This document shows positions 1-6,261 of a stretch of 7,628 nt of DNA, piece after piece. This DNA is from JAKVCB01 sp963578605. GTDB taxonomy: Bacteria > Planctomycetota > Planctomycetia > Pirellulales > Lacipirellulaceae. The stretch covers positions 1 to 7,628 of the forward strand of contig CAUZEA010000186.1 in the NCBI GenBank assembly GCA_963578605.1, written 5' to 3'. Numbering within the stretch: the first letter of the stretch is position 1; each line of letters opens with the position of its first letter. The position numbers and the translations under genes are program-made. Below the pieces are notes generated by a model, which saw nothing but the letters and a program-made list of their open reading frames with translations, made no database searches and was not told the origin of the DNA.

Positions 1-1
1 G

Positions 2-1297
2 TTGGATCGTTACAGCGAACCAGGAGTGTCAACGGGCAACTCGATTCAGCAATCTCCCCCCATCGCAGCTCCTCAGTCATCAGCTGGACCTGTCAGGGCT
101 CCTCAGTCATCAGCTGGACCTGTCAGGAATACTCCTCCGGTAAGCTTGCTGCGCACAAAGCAAGCATTTGGTGAACCTTTGTTGGGCCGCGGTCCGGCGG
201 CAGTCACCAACTCCGCAGCAGCCACTCAAACTCCGCCGGGACTGAACGATCGTAGTCCAAATCAGCTGCCATTTGCCCATCTACCTGTCAGCGGTGTTGC
301 GCCGCTGGTCGCGGGCAACGCACCGCCGCTCGGCACCCCACCAGCAATCAAGGTGAAGCCTTCGGCGCTGGTCAGTTCCATACTGCAATCCCCTTCCGCG
401 GCACAACTACCGGGCCAAAAGGTCACGCTTTCGGAGGTCCTAGGTACAACTTCTTCGCGGCAAGAACAAACCGAGCGAGTGGTTCTCTACTGGGAACTCT
501 CGTCCACGGTCGCCGATCATTACCTTGCTCTGCGCGAACAGCAGGACCTGCAGGGCTGTAGTAACATTACGACGGGGGGTTCCGAAGTTTGGCAAGCAGC
601 CAACGACCGCTTGAACGTGCGTGTTGAATCCACCCGTCGGGCTGCCATGGCGACACAACTACGGTTCGCCTCAAAGCTGGGCCGACCTGCCACTGCAGCG
701 CTCCCTTTACCAGGAGATCTGCCTCACTGCGGCAACTACAAGCCGCAATACCAAGAAATCTTCGCCGGTCGAAAGTCTACCGAAGCTGAGCAACTCAAGG
801 AATTACTGCCCCTTCGTTACGCTGAAATGAAACTGGCTGCGGCGAGGGTTGCAGAAATGCAGGACTTGCTTGCCATGACGATTGTCAGCATTGGCCCTGG
901 TTCCGGCGCACGCGAAGCTCAAGTCGTCGTCGATGCGATGGCTTTACTTTCTCTAGAGCGGCGGGCGTTTTTACAAATAGCAAAGGACTACAACCAACGA
1001 ATTGTCTGCTACGCGATGCTTGCCAAGCCGCAGCCGCTGCAAACATCCCGGCTGGTGGCTATGCTGATCAAGCAATCAGCCGGCGAGCCAGCAACACGTT
1101 CTCCAACACCCAGCCACATTCAGAGTGGTGCCCCTGACGAGGGGAACGGCCGGGAGACCTTCGCTGATGGCCAGCAATGGCAACCTCAGAGCCGGCCAGG
1201 TACTCGGGTTGACGCCGCGGTCGTGCCCGCCAGCGGCGAAAGCCTGCAAACGTTCCGCCCTGAAAAATCGGTCCTGGTGCACCCCGACACCTTGTGA
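2..1297 (+). CDS. Hypothetical protein, Pro/Ala/Ser-rich with helical C-terminal domain (5' end cut by window)
   Basis: The reading frame is open from the first bases of the window and the only start near the edge is a TTG at position 2 without an upstream ribosome site, so the gene very probably begins before the window and 431 residues are visible. Residues 1-150 are low in complexity and rich in Pro, Ala, Ser and Gly, with a duplicated decapeptide APQSSAGPVR at about 23-42. Residues 155-225 and 262-345 look helical and charged, ending in a segment (about 317-340, LERRAFLQIAKDYNQRIVCY) that recalls the last helix of TolC-like proteins often annotated as hypothetical in planctomycetes. The last 75 residues are again disordered in composition. 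I see no signal peptide, catalytic motif or membrane segment in the visible part. A TolC-type or envelope structural role is a weak guess; the safe label is hypothetical protein. The stop is TGA at 1295-1297. Confidence 0.75.
   Translation: MDRYSEPGVSTGNSIQQSPPIAAPQSSAGPVRAPQSSAGPVRNTPPVSLLRTKQAFGEPLLGRGPAAVTNSAAATQTPPGLNDRSPNQLPFAHLPVSGVAPLVAGNAPPLGTPPAIKVKPSALVSSILQSPSAAQLPGQKVTLSEVLGTTSSRQEQTERVVLYWELSSTVADHYLALREQQDLQGCSNITTGGSEVWQAANDRLNVRVESTRRAAMATQLRFASKLGRPATAALPLPGDLPHCGNYKPQYQEIFAGRKSTEAEQLKELLPLRYAEMKLAAARVAEMQDLLAMTIVSIGPGSGAREAQVVVDAMALLSLERRAFLQIAKDYNQRIVCYAMLAKPQPLQTSRLVAMLIKQSAGEPATRSPTPSHIQSGAPDEGNGRETFADGQQWQPQSRPGTRVDAAVVPASGESLQTFRPEKSVLVHPDTL
68..127 (+). repeat. Perfect 30-bp in-frame tandem duplication
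   Basis: Two head-to-tail copies, 68-97 and 98-127, are identical at every base and encode APQSSAGPVR twice in the disordered N-terminal part of the first gene. Identity at third codon positions points to a recent duplication rather than an old protein repeat under selection. The length is a multiple of three, so the frame is kept. Confidence 0.95.
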
Positions 1298-1333
1298 ACC
1301 CGCTGAGCTTCTCCAGACGGACTCGACCCTGAA

Positions 1334-1363
1334 TTGGCGCCACACCAGGTAACGGGGCATAAT
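1334..1363 (+). promoter_or_regulatory. Putative promoter of the dihydrouridine synthase gene
   Basis: TTGGCG (1334-1339) and CATAAT (1358-1363) are separated by 18 bp and match the sigma70 -35 and -10 consensus at 4 and 5 of 6 positions. The -10 box ends six bases before the ATG at 1370, so transcription would begin at or next to the start codon, giving a leaderless or nearly leaderless mRNA. This fits the absence of a well-spaced Shine-Dalgarno. It rests on motif matching only. Confidence 0.4.
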
Positions 1364-1369
1364 AGTTTC

Positions 1370-2431
1370 ATGAGTTCGGCTCCTTCCGCTATCGATGCGC
1401 CACCGCCACCCTCAGGCGCCAACTTGCCACGCGTTGGGCCGCTCTGGATCGGCTCGGTGCGAGTCGATCCGCCGCTGCTCCAAGCGCCGATGGCCGGTTT
1501 TACCAATTACGCCTTTCGGCAAATCGTCCGCGAGTTCGGTGGCGCCGGCCTGCTCGCTACCGAAATGGTCAATGCCCGCGGGTTTGCCTGGCTTGATGAA
1601 CATGAGGCCGAACATCCCGATCGGCTGTGGGGTGTCAAAGAGGAGCCGCGACCACTGGCCGTGCAGATTTGGGACAATGACCCGCCGACTCTGGCGAAAG
1701 TCGCCGCACGACTCGTCGACCAGTACGAGGTGAGCGTCGTCGACATCAATTTTGGCTGCCCGGTGCGCCAAGTCACCGAAAAGGCCCATAGCGGATCCTA
1801 CTTATTGAAGCATCCGGACCGCATGGGAACCATCATCGAAGCAGTCGTGGGTGCCTGCTGCTCGACGCCCGTCACTGCAAAAATTCGCTTGGGTTGCACC
1901 CGCGATCAGATAAACGCCATTGACGTGGCCCAGGTTGTTGAAGGTGCCGGAGCCGCGGCCCTAACCGTACATGGTCGTACCGCAGCCGACATGTTCAAGG
2001 GAAGTGCCAACTGGGATCGTATAGCAGCAATCAAACCCCATTTGCAACGAATACCGCTGATTGGTAACGGCGATCTTGATACGCCCCAAAAAGTTGTTGA
2101 TGCCTTCCGCTATTATGGCGTCGATGGGATCATGATTGCCCGCGCATCATTGAGCAAGCCGTGGCTTTTCCAGCAGGCCGCTTGCGCACTGCGCGGAGAG
2201 GAAATTCCACCTGACCCCACGCTGGACGAAGAGCGAAACTTGTTGCTGCACCACTATCGCCTGGTGTGCGCCCGGTTCGGAACGGAACAGGGTACCATGT
2301 TGATGCGCAAATTTGCCTGCTGTTATGCGCAGGGCCGCCGCGGAGCACGTGAATTTCGCAAGCAAGTGGCACGCGTTTCTACCGTCGCCGATTTTCAGCA
2401 CGTCGTCGAGCATTTCTTTCCGCGTGGCTAA
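1370..2431 (+). CDS. dusB: tRNA-dihydrouridine synthase, DusB-like
   Basis: This cytoplasmic FMN enzyme reduces specific uridines in tRNA to dihydrouridine with NADPH. The 353-residue product has the family landmarks in order: LLQAPMAGFTNYAFR near 36-50 (FMN-binding first strand of the TIM barrel), VDINFGCP at 124-131 with the catalytic Cys130, TAKIRLG at 169-175 with the flavin-site lysine, LTVHGRT at 198-204, IGNGD at 231-235 and GIMIAR at 253-258 (phosphate-binding end of the barrel), then the helical tRNA-binding C-terminal domain from about 285. Length is normal for the family. In-frame TTG at 1334 would add 12 residues, but ATG at 1370 is preferred because a promoter seems to overlap the earlier codon. 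The usual AGSALL after the catalytic loop reads SGSYLL (141-146). The DusB subgroup is judged by eye (KGSANWD resembling NGEAEYD); DusA or DusC are less likely. It appears to be a single-gene unit, 72 bp after the preceding gene. Confidence 0.93.
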   Translation: MSSAPSAIDAPPPPSGANLPRVGPLWIGSVRVDPPLLQAPMAGFTNYAFRQIVREFGGAGLLATEMVNARGFAWLDEHEAEHPDRLWGVKEEPRPLAVQIWDNDPPTLAKVAARLVDQYEVSVVDINFGCPVRQVTEKAHSGSYLLKHPDRMGTIIEAVVGACCSTPVTAKIRLGCTRDQINAIDVAQVVEGAGAAALTVHGRTAADMFKGSANWDRIAAIKPHLQRIPLIGNGDLDTPQKVVDAFRYYGVDGIMIARASLSKPWLFQQAACALRGEEIPPDPTLDEERNLLLHHYRLVCARFGTEQGTMLMRKFACCYAQGRRGAREFRKQVARVSTVADFQHVVEHFFPRG

Positions 2432-2557
2432 CCTGCCGACAGCCACATCACTACGCGCGCGGCAGCTGTGATCGCCGCCAGGTGGCGGTTGCATCGGAGC
2501 CGCTGGACGAATTGGTTCGGTCATGCCTTACTCCCTGTATGCCGATGCAGCTAAGCC

Positions 2558-2583
2558 GCCCGAGAATTCGTGGCCCATTTTTT
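2558..2583 (+). terminator. Possible rho-independent terminator downstream of dusB
   Basis: GCCCGA (2558-2563) can pair with TCG-T-GGC (2568-2574) across a GAAT loop, leaving one bulged T. The hairpin is followed after CCA by six Ts (2578-2583). The stem is short and interrupted and lies about 125 bp after the stop codon, so this is a tentative call. Confidence 0.35.
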
Positions 2584-2618
2584 GATTTAAGTCGACAATT
2601 CTGATGGTGTGAGGATTG

Positions 2619-2735
2619 ATGTTTGTTATAGATGGGGCAGATCAATGCGAGCGCAGATTGATTAGCTCGATAGCAGAGAGGCGCTTCGTAGCTGTTCCGA
2701 AGAATGTTGTCCAGTTCTATGACCTACACAAGTGA
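2619..2735 (+). CDS. Doubtful 38-codon small ORF
   Basis: An ATG at 2619 is preceded by GTGAGG (2609-2614), with a short 4-nt gap to the start, and opens a frame of 38 codons to TGA at 2733-2735. The peptide begins MFVIDGADQCERR and ends VVQFYDLHK. It is mixed in charge, with no membrane segment and no motif I recognise. A leader peptide for the downstream symporter, a gene remnant or chance are all possible; chance is the most likely. The composition of this gap is more AT-rich than the neighbouring genes, which lowers the support. Confidence 0.2.
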   Translation: MFVIDGADQCERRLISSIAERRFVAVPKNVVQFYDLHK

Positions 2736-2750
2736 CTCGGTACCTGCAGC

Positions 2751-2851
2751 AAGCTTCTTTCTATGTTTTTCGCCCATCCCCGGGTGTGGAGAGGAGTCCC
2801 ACGCTACGTTTTCTCTCCTGGCTGCCATAGCGCTACCTAGCAAAGAAGTTT
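2751..2851 (+). promoter_or_regulatory. Possible structured leader RNA upstream of the symporter
   Basis: The segment can fold into a closed multi-helix structure. AAGCTTCTTT (2751-2760) pairs with AAAGAAGTTT (2842-2851) over 10 bp with one G-U. CTATG (2761-2765) pairs with CATAG (2826-2830) next to it. A small hairpin forms at 2775-2786 (CATC/GGTG). GGAGAGGAG (2788-2796) pairs with TTTCTCTCC (2810-2818) over 9 bp, three of them G-U, around a 13-nt loop. The last helix ends 22 nt before the AAGGA ribosome site (2874-2878). I do not recognise a known riboswitch class. Pairing was done by eye without energies or covariation. Confidence 0.35.
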
Positions 2852-2881
2852 CGGCGTGACTGCTCTGCCTATCAAGGATGA

Positions 2882-4160
2882 ATGATGCCTAAACGTAAGA
2901 TCACTCGCCAGATGATCATCGCTGGCATCGTCGGCAACATCATGGAATGGTACGACTTCGCTGTTTATGGGTATTTCGCGCCAATCATAGGAGCGCACTT
3001 CTTCCCCTCCGAAGATCCTAACGTATCGGTGATCGCGGCTTTGGGAGCGTTTGCTGCCGGCTTTCTAATGCGCCCGTTTGGCAGTCTCATCTTCGGACAT
3101 ATTGGCGACAAGCTGGGACGGCGCCGCGGGCTGACCCTCTCGGTCATCTTGATGGCAGTGCCCACTTTTATCATCGGGGTGTTACCGGACTATGCCGCAA
3201 TCGGTGCCACCGCTTCGGTTCTGTTGGTCATCATGCGTATGCTGCAGGGACTCTCGGTGGGCGGCGAGTACACAACGTCGATCGTTTTTCTGGTCGAGAA
3301 TAGTCCGCCCAACCGGCGGGCCTTCTTCGGATGCTGGAGCATCTGGGGCGCGGTAGCCGGGATTCTCGGGGGATCCGCCGTCGGCGCCCTGATCGTGAAC
3401 TTCTTGACTCCCGATCAGGTCACCGCTTGGGCCTGGCGACTGCCGTTCCTGTTTGGCCTCGGGATCGGTGTGACTGGCCTCTATCTGCGACGCCAGAATC
3501 TAAAAGAAGACCAGGTTCCGGTAGACCACGTGAAATCTCCGGTCGTCGAGGCCTTTCGTGACCAGTGGCGGGCCATCCTCCAGGTCGCCGGAATCAACGT
3601 CGTCACTGCCACCGCCTGCTACATGTGCTTCGTGTATGTTACGACCTGGCTGCAGGAAACAGCCCACCTCTCCTCCGCGCAAGCCCTCGACATCAACAGT
3701 CTCAACATGTCGCTGATGTTGCTGCTCATTCCTCTCGCCTCTCGCAGCATTGCTGGCCGACCGAGTCGGACGCAAACCGATGCTGGTTTCTGGAACAATC
3801 GGCCTGCTGCTGTTGGCCTATCCACTCTTCTTTCTCATGCAGCATGACGACAGCCGGAACATCTTCTTGGGGCAGTTCGGATTCGTCGTCCTCATCAGCG
3901 TGATTCTCGGAACCTATCCCGCTATCCTGGTGGAAATGCTACCATCCAGGGTTCGGGTGAGCGCCCTTTCCATCGGCTACAACCTCTGTTTGGGAATCTT
4001 TGGCGGCACGACACCATTGATTTCCGCCTACCTGATTGTCCGCACCGGCGACGATTTGTCACCCGCACTCTATTTGATGGCAACGGCCGTGGTTTCGCTT
4101 TCCGTCTTGCTGACCATCCCAGAAACCTCTGGGAAGGACATCCACGCGCCGGCCGGGTAA
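2882..4160 (+). pseudogene. Metabolite:H+ symporter (MHS family, ProP-like MFS transporter), split by a frameshift
   Basis: Inner-membrane proton-coupled uptake of a small organic solute is the family role; known MHS members carry proline/betaine, 2-oxoglutarate, citrate or shikimate, and the substrate here cannot be told. Family marks are GNIMEWYDFAVYGYFAP (18-34), FLMRPFGSLIFGHIGDKLGRRR (61-82, loop 2-3 signature), RMLQGLSVGGEYTTS (119-133) and, in the other frame, LLADRVGRKP (loop 8-9 signature), SRVRVSALSIGYNL and a closing PETSGKD. The first frame runs 2882-3847 and reads 35 wrong residues after TM8; the correct continuation lies in another frame from about 3744 to 4160. The cause visible in the sequence is the duplicated 7-mer at 3731-3744. 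With one copy removed the protein is 423 residues, the normal family length, and reads IPLAALLADRVGRKP across the joint. AAGGA at 2874-2878 suits ATG 2885 (6-nt gap) slightly better than ATG 2882. No other inactivating change is seen, so the lesion looks recent. Confidence 0.9.
3731..3744 (+). repeat. 7-bp tandem duplication (CCTCTCG x2) causing the frameshift
   Basis: Copies at 3731-3737 and 3738-3744 are identical and adjacent. Seven extra bases shift the frame by one. Deleting either copy joins ATT-CCT-CTC-GCA-GCA-TTG-CTG-GCC-GAC, which restores the transporter signature. The pattern is typical of replication slippage and is less like a sequencing error, which usually affects single bases in homopolymers. 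Confidence 0.9.
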
Positions 4161-4171
4161 AGCTGTCGACT

Positions 4172-4318
4172 TCACCTCTGGCCCCCATCCCTGGTGTCGC
4201 CCCTGCCCCCTTCCTCATCGACCGGAGGCAGCGTCAGCACCCGGTAAAGGCAAAAACCGGCCAACGTCAGCACCGAACCGACCGAGACTAACATCACGAC
4301 CCATCCACCTATTGTCAT
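4172..4318 (-). CDS. Small single-pass membrane protein, MetS-like partner of the adjacent symporter
   Basis: This 48-codon gene starts at ATG 4318-4316 and stops at TGA 4174-4172. A TGAGG ribosome site (4330-4326) lies 7 nt before the ATG, and the gene begins 32 nt after the stop of the symporter, so the two are almost surely one transcript. The product begins MTIGGWVVMLVSVGSVLTLA and continues GFCLYRVLTL. That is one hydrophobic segment (about 5-24), then CLYRVL and a short charged, Gly-rich tail (EEGGRGDTRDGGQR). Small proteins of this layout, with an early GGW and an aromatic-Arg pair after the helix, often follow bacterial neurotransmitter:sodium symporter genes. The described case is MetS, the small subunit of the Corynebacterium methionine/alanine importer MetPS. 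The assignment here rests on position and layout; the residue similarity is from memory and was not searched. Its stop is only 11 bp from the stop of the convergent gene. Confidence 0.75.
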   Translation of the reverse strand: MTIGGWVVMLVSVGSVLTLAGFCLYRVLTLPPVDEEGGRGDTRDGGQR

Positions 4319-4350
4319 TGCGAGACCTCATCCAAGCGTTGTTTTCAATT

Positions 4351-5964
4351 TCAGTCTTCCAGATTCTCGAAGCGTCCCTCCGCCTCCCATCGCCGACCGG
4401 CAAAGTGCACCAGCAACAAAATAAGACCGAGTAAAATAGCAATAAAGATGATCGAAAGCAGTGCGGTGCGATCCTGAAGAACCGTGCGGGCATGATTAGG
4501 AACTTTCTGGACGCAAAACGTGCAAAAGATCACCGCGAGATAGACCGGCACCACATATTTCAGCATGATTTGCACGAATCTCGGTATCCGAATGTGCGCG
4601 CCCCGGTGAGCTTCTTTTTCGCCTTTTTTGATCCCAAAAATCCAGCCATAGAGAATCGCCTGCATCATCGCGAGGACAAAAATAAGCACACTCCCCACCC
4701 AGAAGTCGAGTGTGTCAAGCGCCACAAGGCCCTTCGAAAAATAAACCACGAAACCGCACCCGACTGCCGAAATCAGGCCCAGGATGGCCGCAGACGCGTG
4801 GCGCCGCAGTCCGAAACCCTCTTCGAAGAATGCGATCACCGGTTGCAGCATCGACACGCTGCTGGTGATGGCCGCGATGAAGAGCATAAAGAACCACAAA
4901 AAACCGAAAATCCTGCCCGCGGGCATCAAGGCAAAGACATTCGGCAGGGCGTTGAACCCAAGCCCGAAGGTGCCGAACTCTCCAGCCGCTACACCGAGAA
5001 AGATGAACGCCGCTGGCAGGGTAATCAAGCCGCCCAGGCAGACCTCAAAAACTTCGTTCACACTGCTCGAGGTTAGCCCGCTGAGTACGACATCGTCGTT
5101 TTTGCGAAGATAGCTCGCGTAATTGATGATGATTCCGAAACCGACCGAGAGGCTGAAGAAAATCTGACCGGAGGCAGCAAGCCACGTCTGTGCATCTAAG
5201 AGTTTTTCAGGCTGCGGGTTCCACATAAATCCGAGACCCCCGAGCACTGACTGCTCGGGATGTTCTGGGTTGGGCGTGCCCAAGGTCAACACGCGGACCA
5301 GGACGATAACCGCCAGCACGACCATTAACGGCATGGCAAAGCGACAGAAGACTTCAATCCCCTTCGTAATCCCGCGATAGATGAGGAAAAAATTAAAGCA
5401 AAATGTTCCTACCAGAACCAGCAACCAGACCCGGTTGCTGCCTGTCAGCATCGCCCCATTCTCCTTGGTGCCAACGAAACTGCCGAAGAACTGGCTGTAG
5501 GCCTCCGGATTGCTCCCCTTCATCAGGTCTCCGGTGAGATAGTTGATCGCGTACCCCAGACACCAGGCCTCGATCAACACGTAGTACATGTAAATCACAA
5601 GCGGAATCAGCAAGGCCAAGCTACCGCAGTACTTGGCGGCCGGATGGCGCCAGATGACCGAGTAGATTCCCGGTGCGGAGTGGAAACCCCGCGTACCGGC
5701 GTAGCGGCCCATCGTCCATTCGGCCCAGCAAAGCGGGATACCCAAAACCAATAGCGAAATGAAGTAGGGCAACAAAAATGCCCCACCTCCGTTCTGAGCC
5801 GCCTGTCCGGGGAAACGCAAAAAGTTCCCCAGGCCAACCGCCGAACCGGCTACAGCCAGGATCACGCCGATCCGGGTTGCCCATCGCTCACCGCCAACCC
5901 GCGGCCGTTTCGCCGAATCGGGAACGGCCAGACCACCCGGTCCACGAGAATTGCTTTCGGCCAC
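4351..5964 (-). CDS. Sodium:neurotransmitter-type symporter (NSS/SNF family, LeuT fold)
   Basis: This is a sodium-driven importer of amino acids or related solutes in the inner membrane; the substrate is unknown. The 537-residue protein has the expected hydrophobic pattern of about 12 membrane segments. TM1 carries GSAVGLGNFLRFPG (40-53), with the unwound Na+/substrate region and the gating Arg50. NGGGAFLLPY follows at 58-67. TM6 is GQIFFSLSVGFGIIINYASY (266-285). TM7 has SVNEVFE (301-307) and TM8 has ITSSVSMLQP (366-375), with the Na2-site serines 368/369. By eye, Asn47, Ser271 and Asn303 match the LeuT Na1 ligands, and Glu307 falls at the LeuT Glu290 position, which makes bacterial members chloride-independent. 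The start is GTG at 5964, chosen because a full AGGAGG (5977-5972) lies 7 nt upstream. It forms an operon with the small gene at 4172-4318. Members with a small partner include MetP, so methionine or alanine is a possible but unproved substrate. Confidence 0.95.
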   Translation of the reverse strand: MAESNSRGPGGLAVPDSAKRPRVGGERWATRIGVILAVAGSAVGLGNFLRFPGQAAQNGGGAFLLPYFISLLVLGIPLCWAEWTMGRYAGTRGFHSAPGIYSVIWRHPAAKYCGSLALLIPLVIYMYYVLIEAWCLGYAINYLTGDLMKGSNPEAYSQFFGSFVGTKENGAMLTGSNRVWLLVLVGTFCFNFFLIYRGITKGIEVFCRFAMPLMVVLAVIVLVRVLTLGTPNPEHPEQSVLGGLGFMWNPQPEKLLDAQTWLAASGQIFFSLSVGFGIIINYASYLRKNDDVVLSGLTSSSVNEVFEVCLGGLITLPAAFIFLGVAAGEFGTFGLGFNALPNVFALMPAGRIFGFLWFFMLFIAAITSSVSMLQPVIAFFEEGFGLRRHASAAILGLISAVGCGFVVYFSKGLVALDTLDFWVGSVLIFVLAMMQAILYGWIFGIKKGEKEAHRGAHIRIPRFVQIMLKYVVPVYLAVIFCTFCVQKVPNHARTVLQDRTALLSIIFIAILLGLILLLVHFAGRRWEAEGRFENLED

Positions 5965-5979
5965 GTTCGCTCCTCCTAA

Positions 5980-6007
5980 TCAACTGGCCAAGCTCAACTG
6001 GCCAAGG
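5980..6007 (-). repeat. Two 14-bp tandem repeats in the symporter leader
   Basis: TCAACTGGCCAAG occurs at 5980-5992 and 5994-6006, so a 14-bp unit is repeated with 13 of 14 identical. Each copy contains the palindrome TGGCCA. On the minus strand the pair sits just upstream of the AGGAGG ribosome site. The two TGGCCA cores could pair in the RNA with an 8-nt loop, or the repeats could be twin protein sites. Confidence 0.85.
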
Positions 6008-6095
6008 GATCCGTTCGCCCTGGGCCCCCGCCGACCAAATACCCCGAAAACCCACACAAGCTAAGATCTACCCAAACGGTCTCAAACGGCCCCCT

Positions 6096-6124
6096 GTCTA
6101 ACGCATCAAGGCCTTCCGTGTCAA
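6096..6124 (-). promoter_or_regulatory. Weak candidate promoter for the symporter operon
   Basis: On the minus strand a perfect TTGACA (6124-6119) is followed after 17 bp by TTAGAC (6101-6096), which matches the -10 consensus at only 2 of 6 positions. If used, the leader would be roughly 125 nt and would include the 14-bp repeats. No better pair was found in the divergent region. Confidence 0.25.
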
Positions 6125-6134
6125 CGTTTTACGC

Positions 6135-6144
6135 CGACCGGTCG
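6135..6144. other. 10-bp perfect palindrome in the divergent promoter region
   Basis: CGACCGGTCG is fully self-complementary and lies between the putative -35 elements of the divergent genes, flanked by two TTTTAC copies (6127-6132 and 6147-6152) 20 bp apart. It could be an operator, but a 10-bp palindrome alone is weak evidence. Confidence 0.25.
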
Positions 6145-6162
6145 AATTTTACACATATTGGG

Positions 6163-6190
6163 TTGTCAAAACTGTGGAAACTCGTAGTAT
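6163..6190 (+). promoter_or_regulatory. Putative promoter of the SufR-like regulator gene
   Basis: TTGTCA (6163-6168; 5 of 6 to consensus) and TAGTAT (6185-6190; 4 of 6) are 16 bp apart. Transcription would start near 6197-6200, placing the two 22-bp repeats immediately downstream in the leader, a usual place for a repressor block. TATAAG at 6188-6193 is an alternative -10 with a 19-bp gap. Confidence 0.4.
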
Positions 6191-6202
6191 AAGGTAGAGG
6201 GT

Positions 6203-6247
6203 GGTGTTAACCCCTTTATCAAACAGGTGTTAACCCCTTTATCAAAC
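6203..6247 (+). promoter_or_regulatory. Two identical 22-bp direct repeats, candidate operators
   Basis: Copies at 6203-6224 and 6226-6247 are identical and separated by one base (period 23 bp, close to two helical turns). Each starts with the imperfect palindrome GGTGTTAACCCC, centred on GTTAAC, followed by TTTATCAAAC. They lie between the putative promoter and the ATG of the SufR-like gene, ending 14 bp before it. An autoregulatory operator pair is the simplest reading. The motif differs from the CAAC-N6-GTTG site described for cyanobacterial SufR. Confidence 0.6.
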
Positions 6248-6261
6248 GACAGATACGAGCC

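Larger units (their letters stand above)
2432..2881. other. Intergenic region of 450 bp
   Basis: There is no convincing conserved gene here. It holds a possible terminator for the upstream gene (about 2558-2583), a doubtful 38-codon ORF (2619-2735), an imperfect inverted repeat (ATCAATGCG paired with CGC-ag-ATTGAT, 2641-2662) and a possible folded leader RNA (2751-2851) leading into the symporter. I see no tRNA and no clear match to a named riboswitch class. Confidence 0.6.

Noticed and set aside
1334..1369. TTG start extending the dihydrouridine synthase by 12 residues
   Set aside because: The added residues have no family counterpart and overlap a plausible -35/-10 pair; the ATG at 1370 is simpler.
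2475..2488. CCGCCA-GG-TGGCGG palindrome as the dusB terminator
   Set aside because: The stem is GC-rich but the loop would be tiny and no T-run follows; it is more likely a plain palindrome.
2451..2645. 64-codon minus-strand ORF in the intergenic gap
   Set aside because: There is no good ribosome site, the composition is unlike the neighbouring proteins and no motif is visible; most likely chance.
2788..2796. GGAGAG as part of a glycine riboswitch
   Set aside because: The hexamer resembles a glycine-aptamer element, but the remaining conserved core of that class is not visible in the rest of the leader.
3750..4160. Separate 136-codon gene starting at TTG 3750
   Set aside because: It begins in the middle of the loop 8-9 signature of an MFS transporter and has no ribosome site; it is the shifted second half of the symporter.
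4492..5076. 194-codon plus-strand ORF
   Set aside because: It lies wholly inside the sodium symporter gene on the other strand, its translation is highly charged and low in hydrophobic residues, and it matches no family; it is an antisense shadow.
6203..6247. Start of a CRISPR array
   Set aside because: Only two copies exist with a one-base gap, no spacers and no cas genes.
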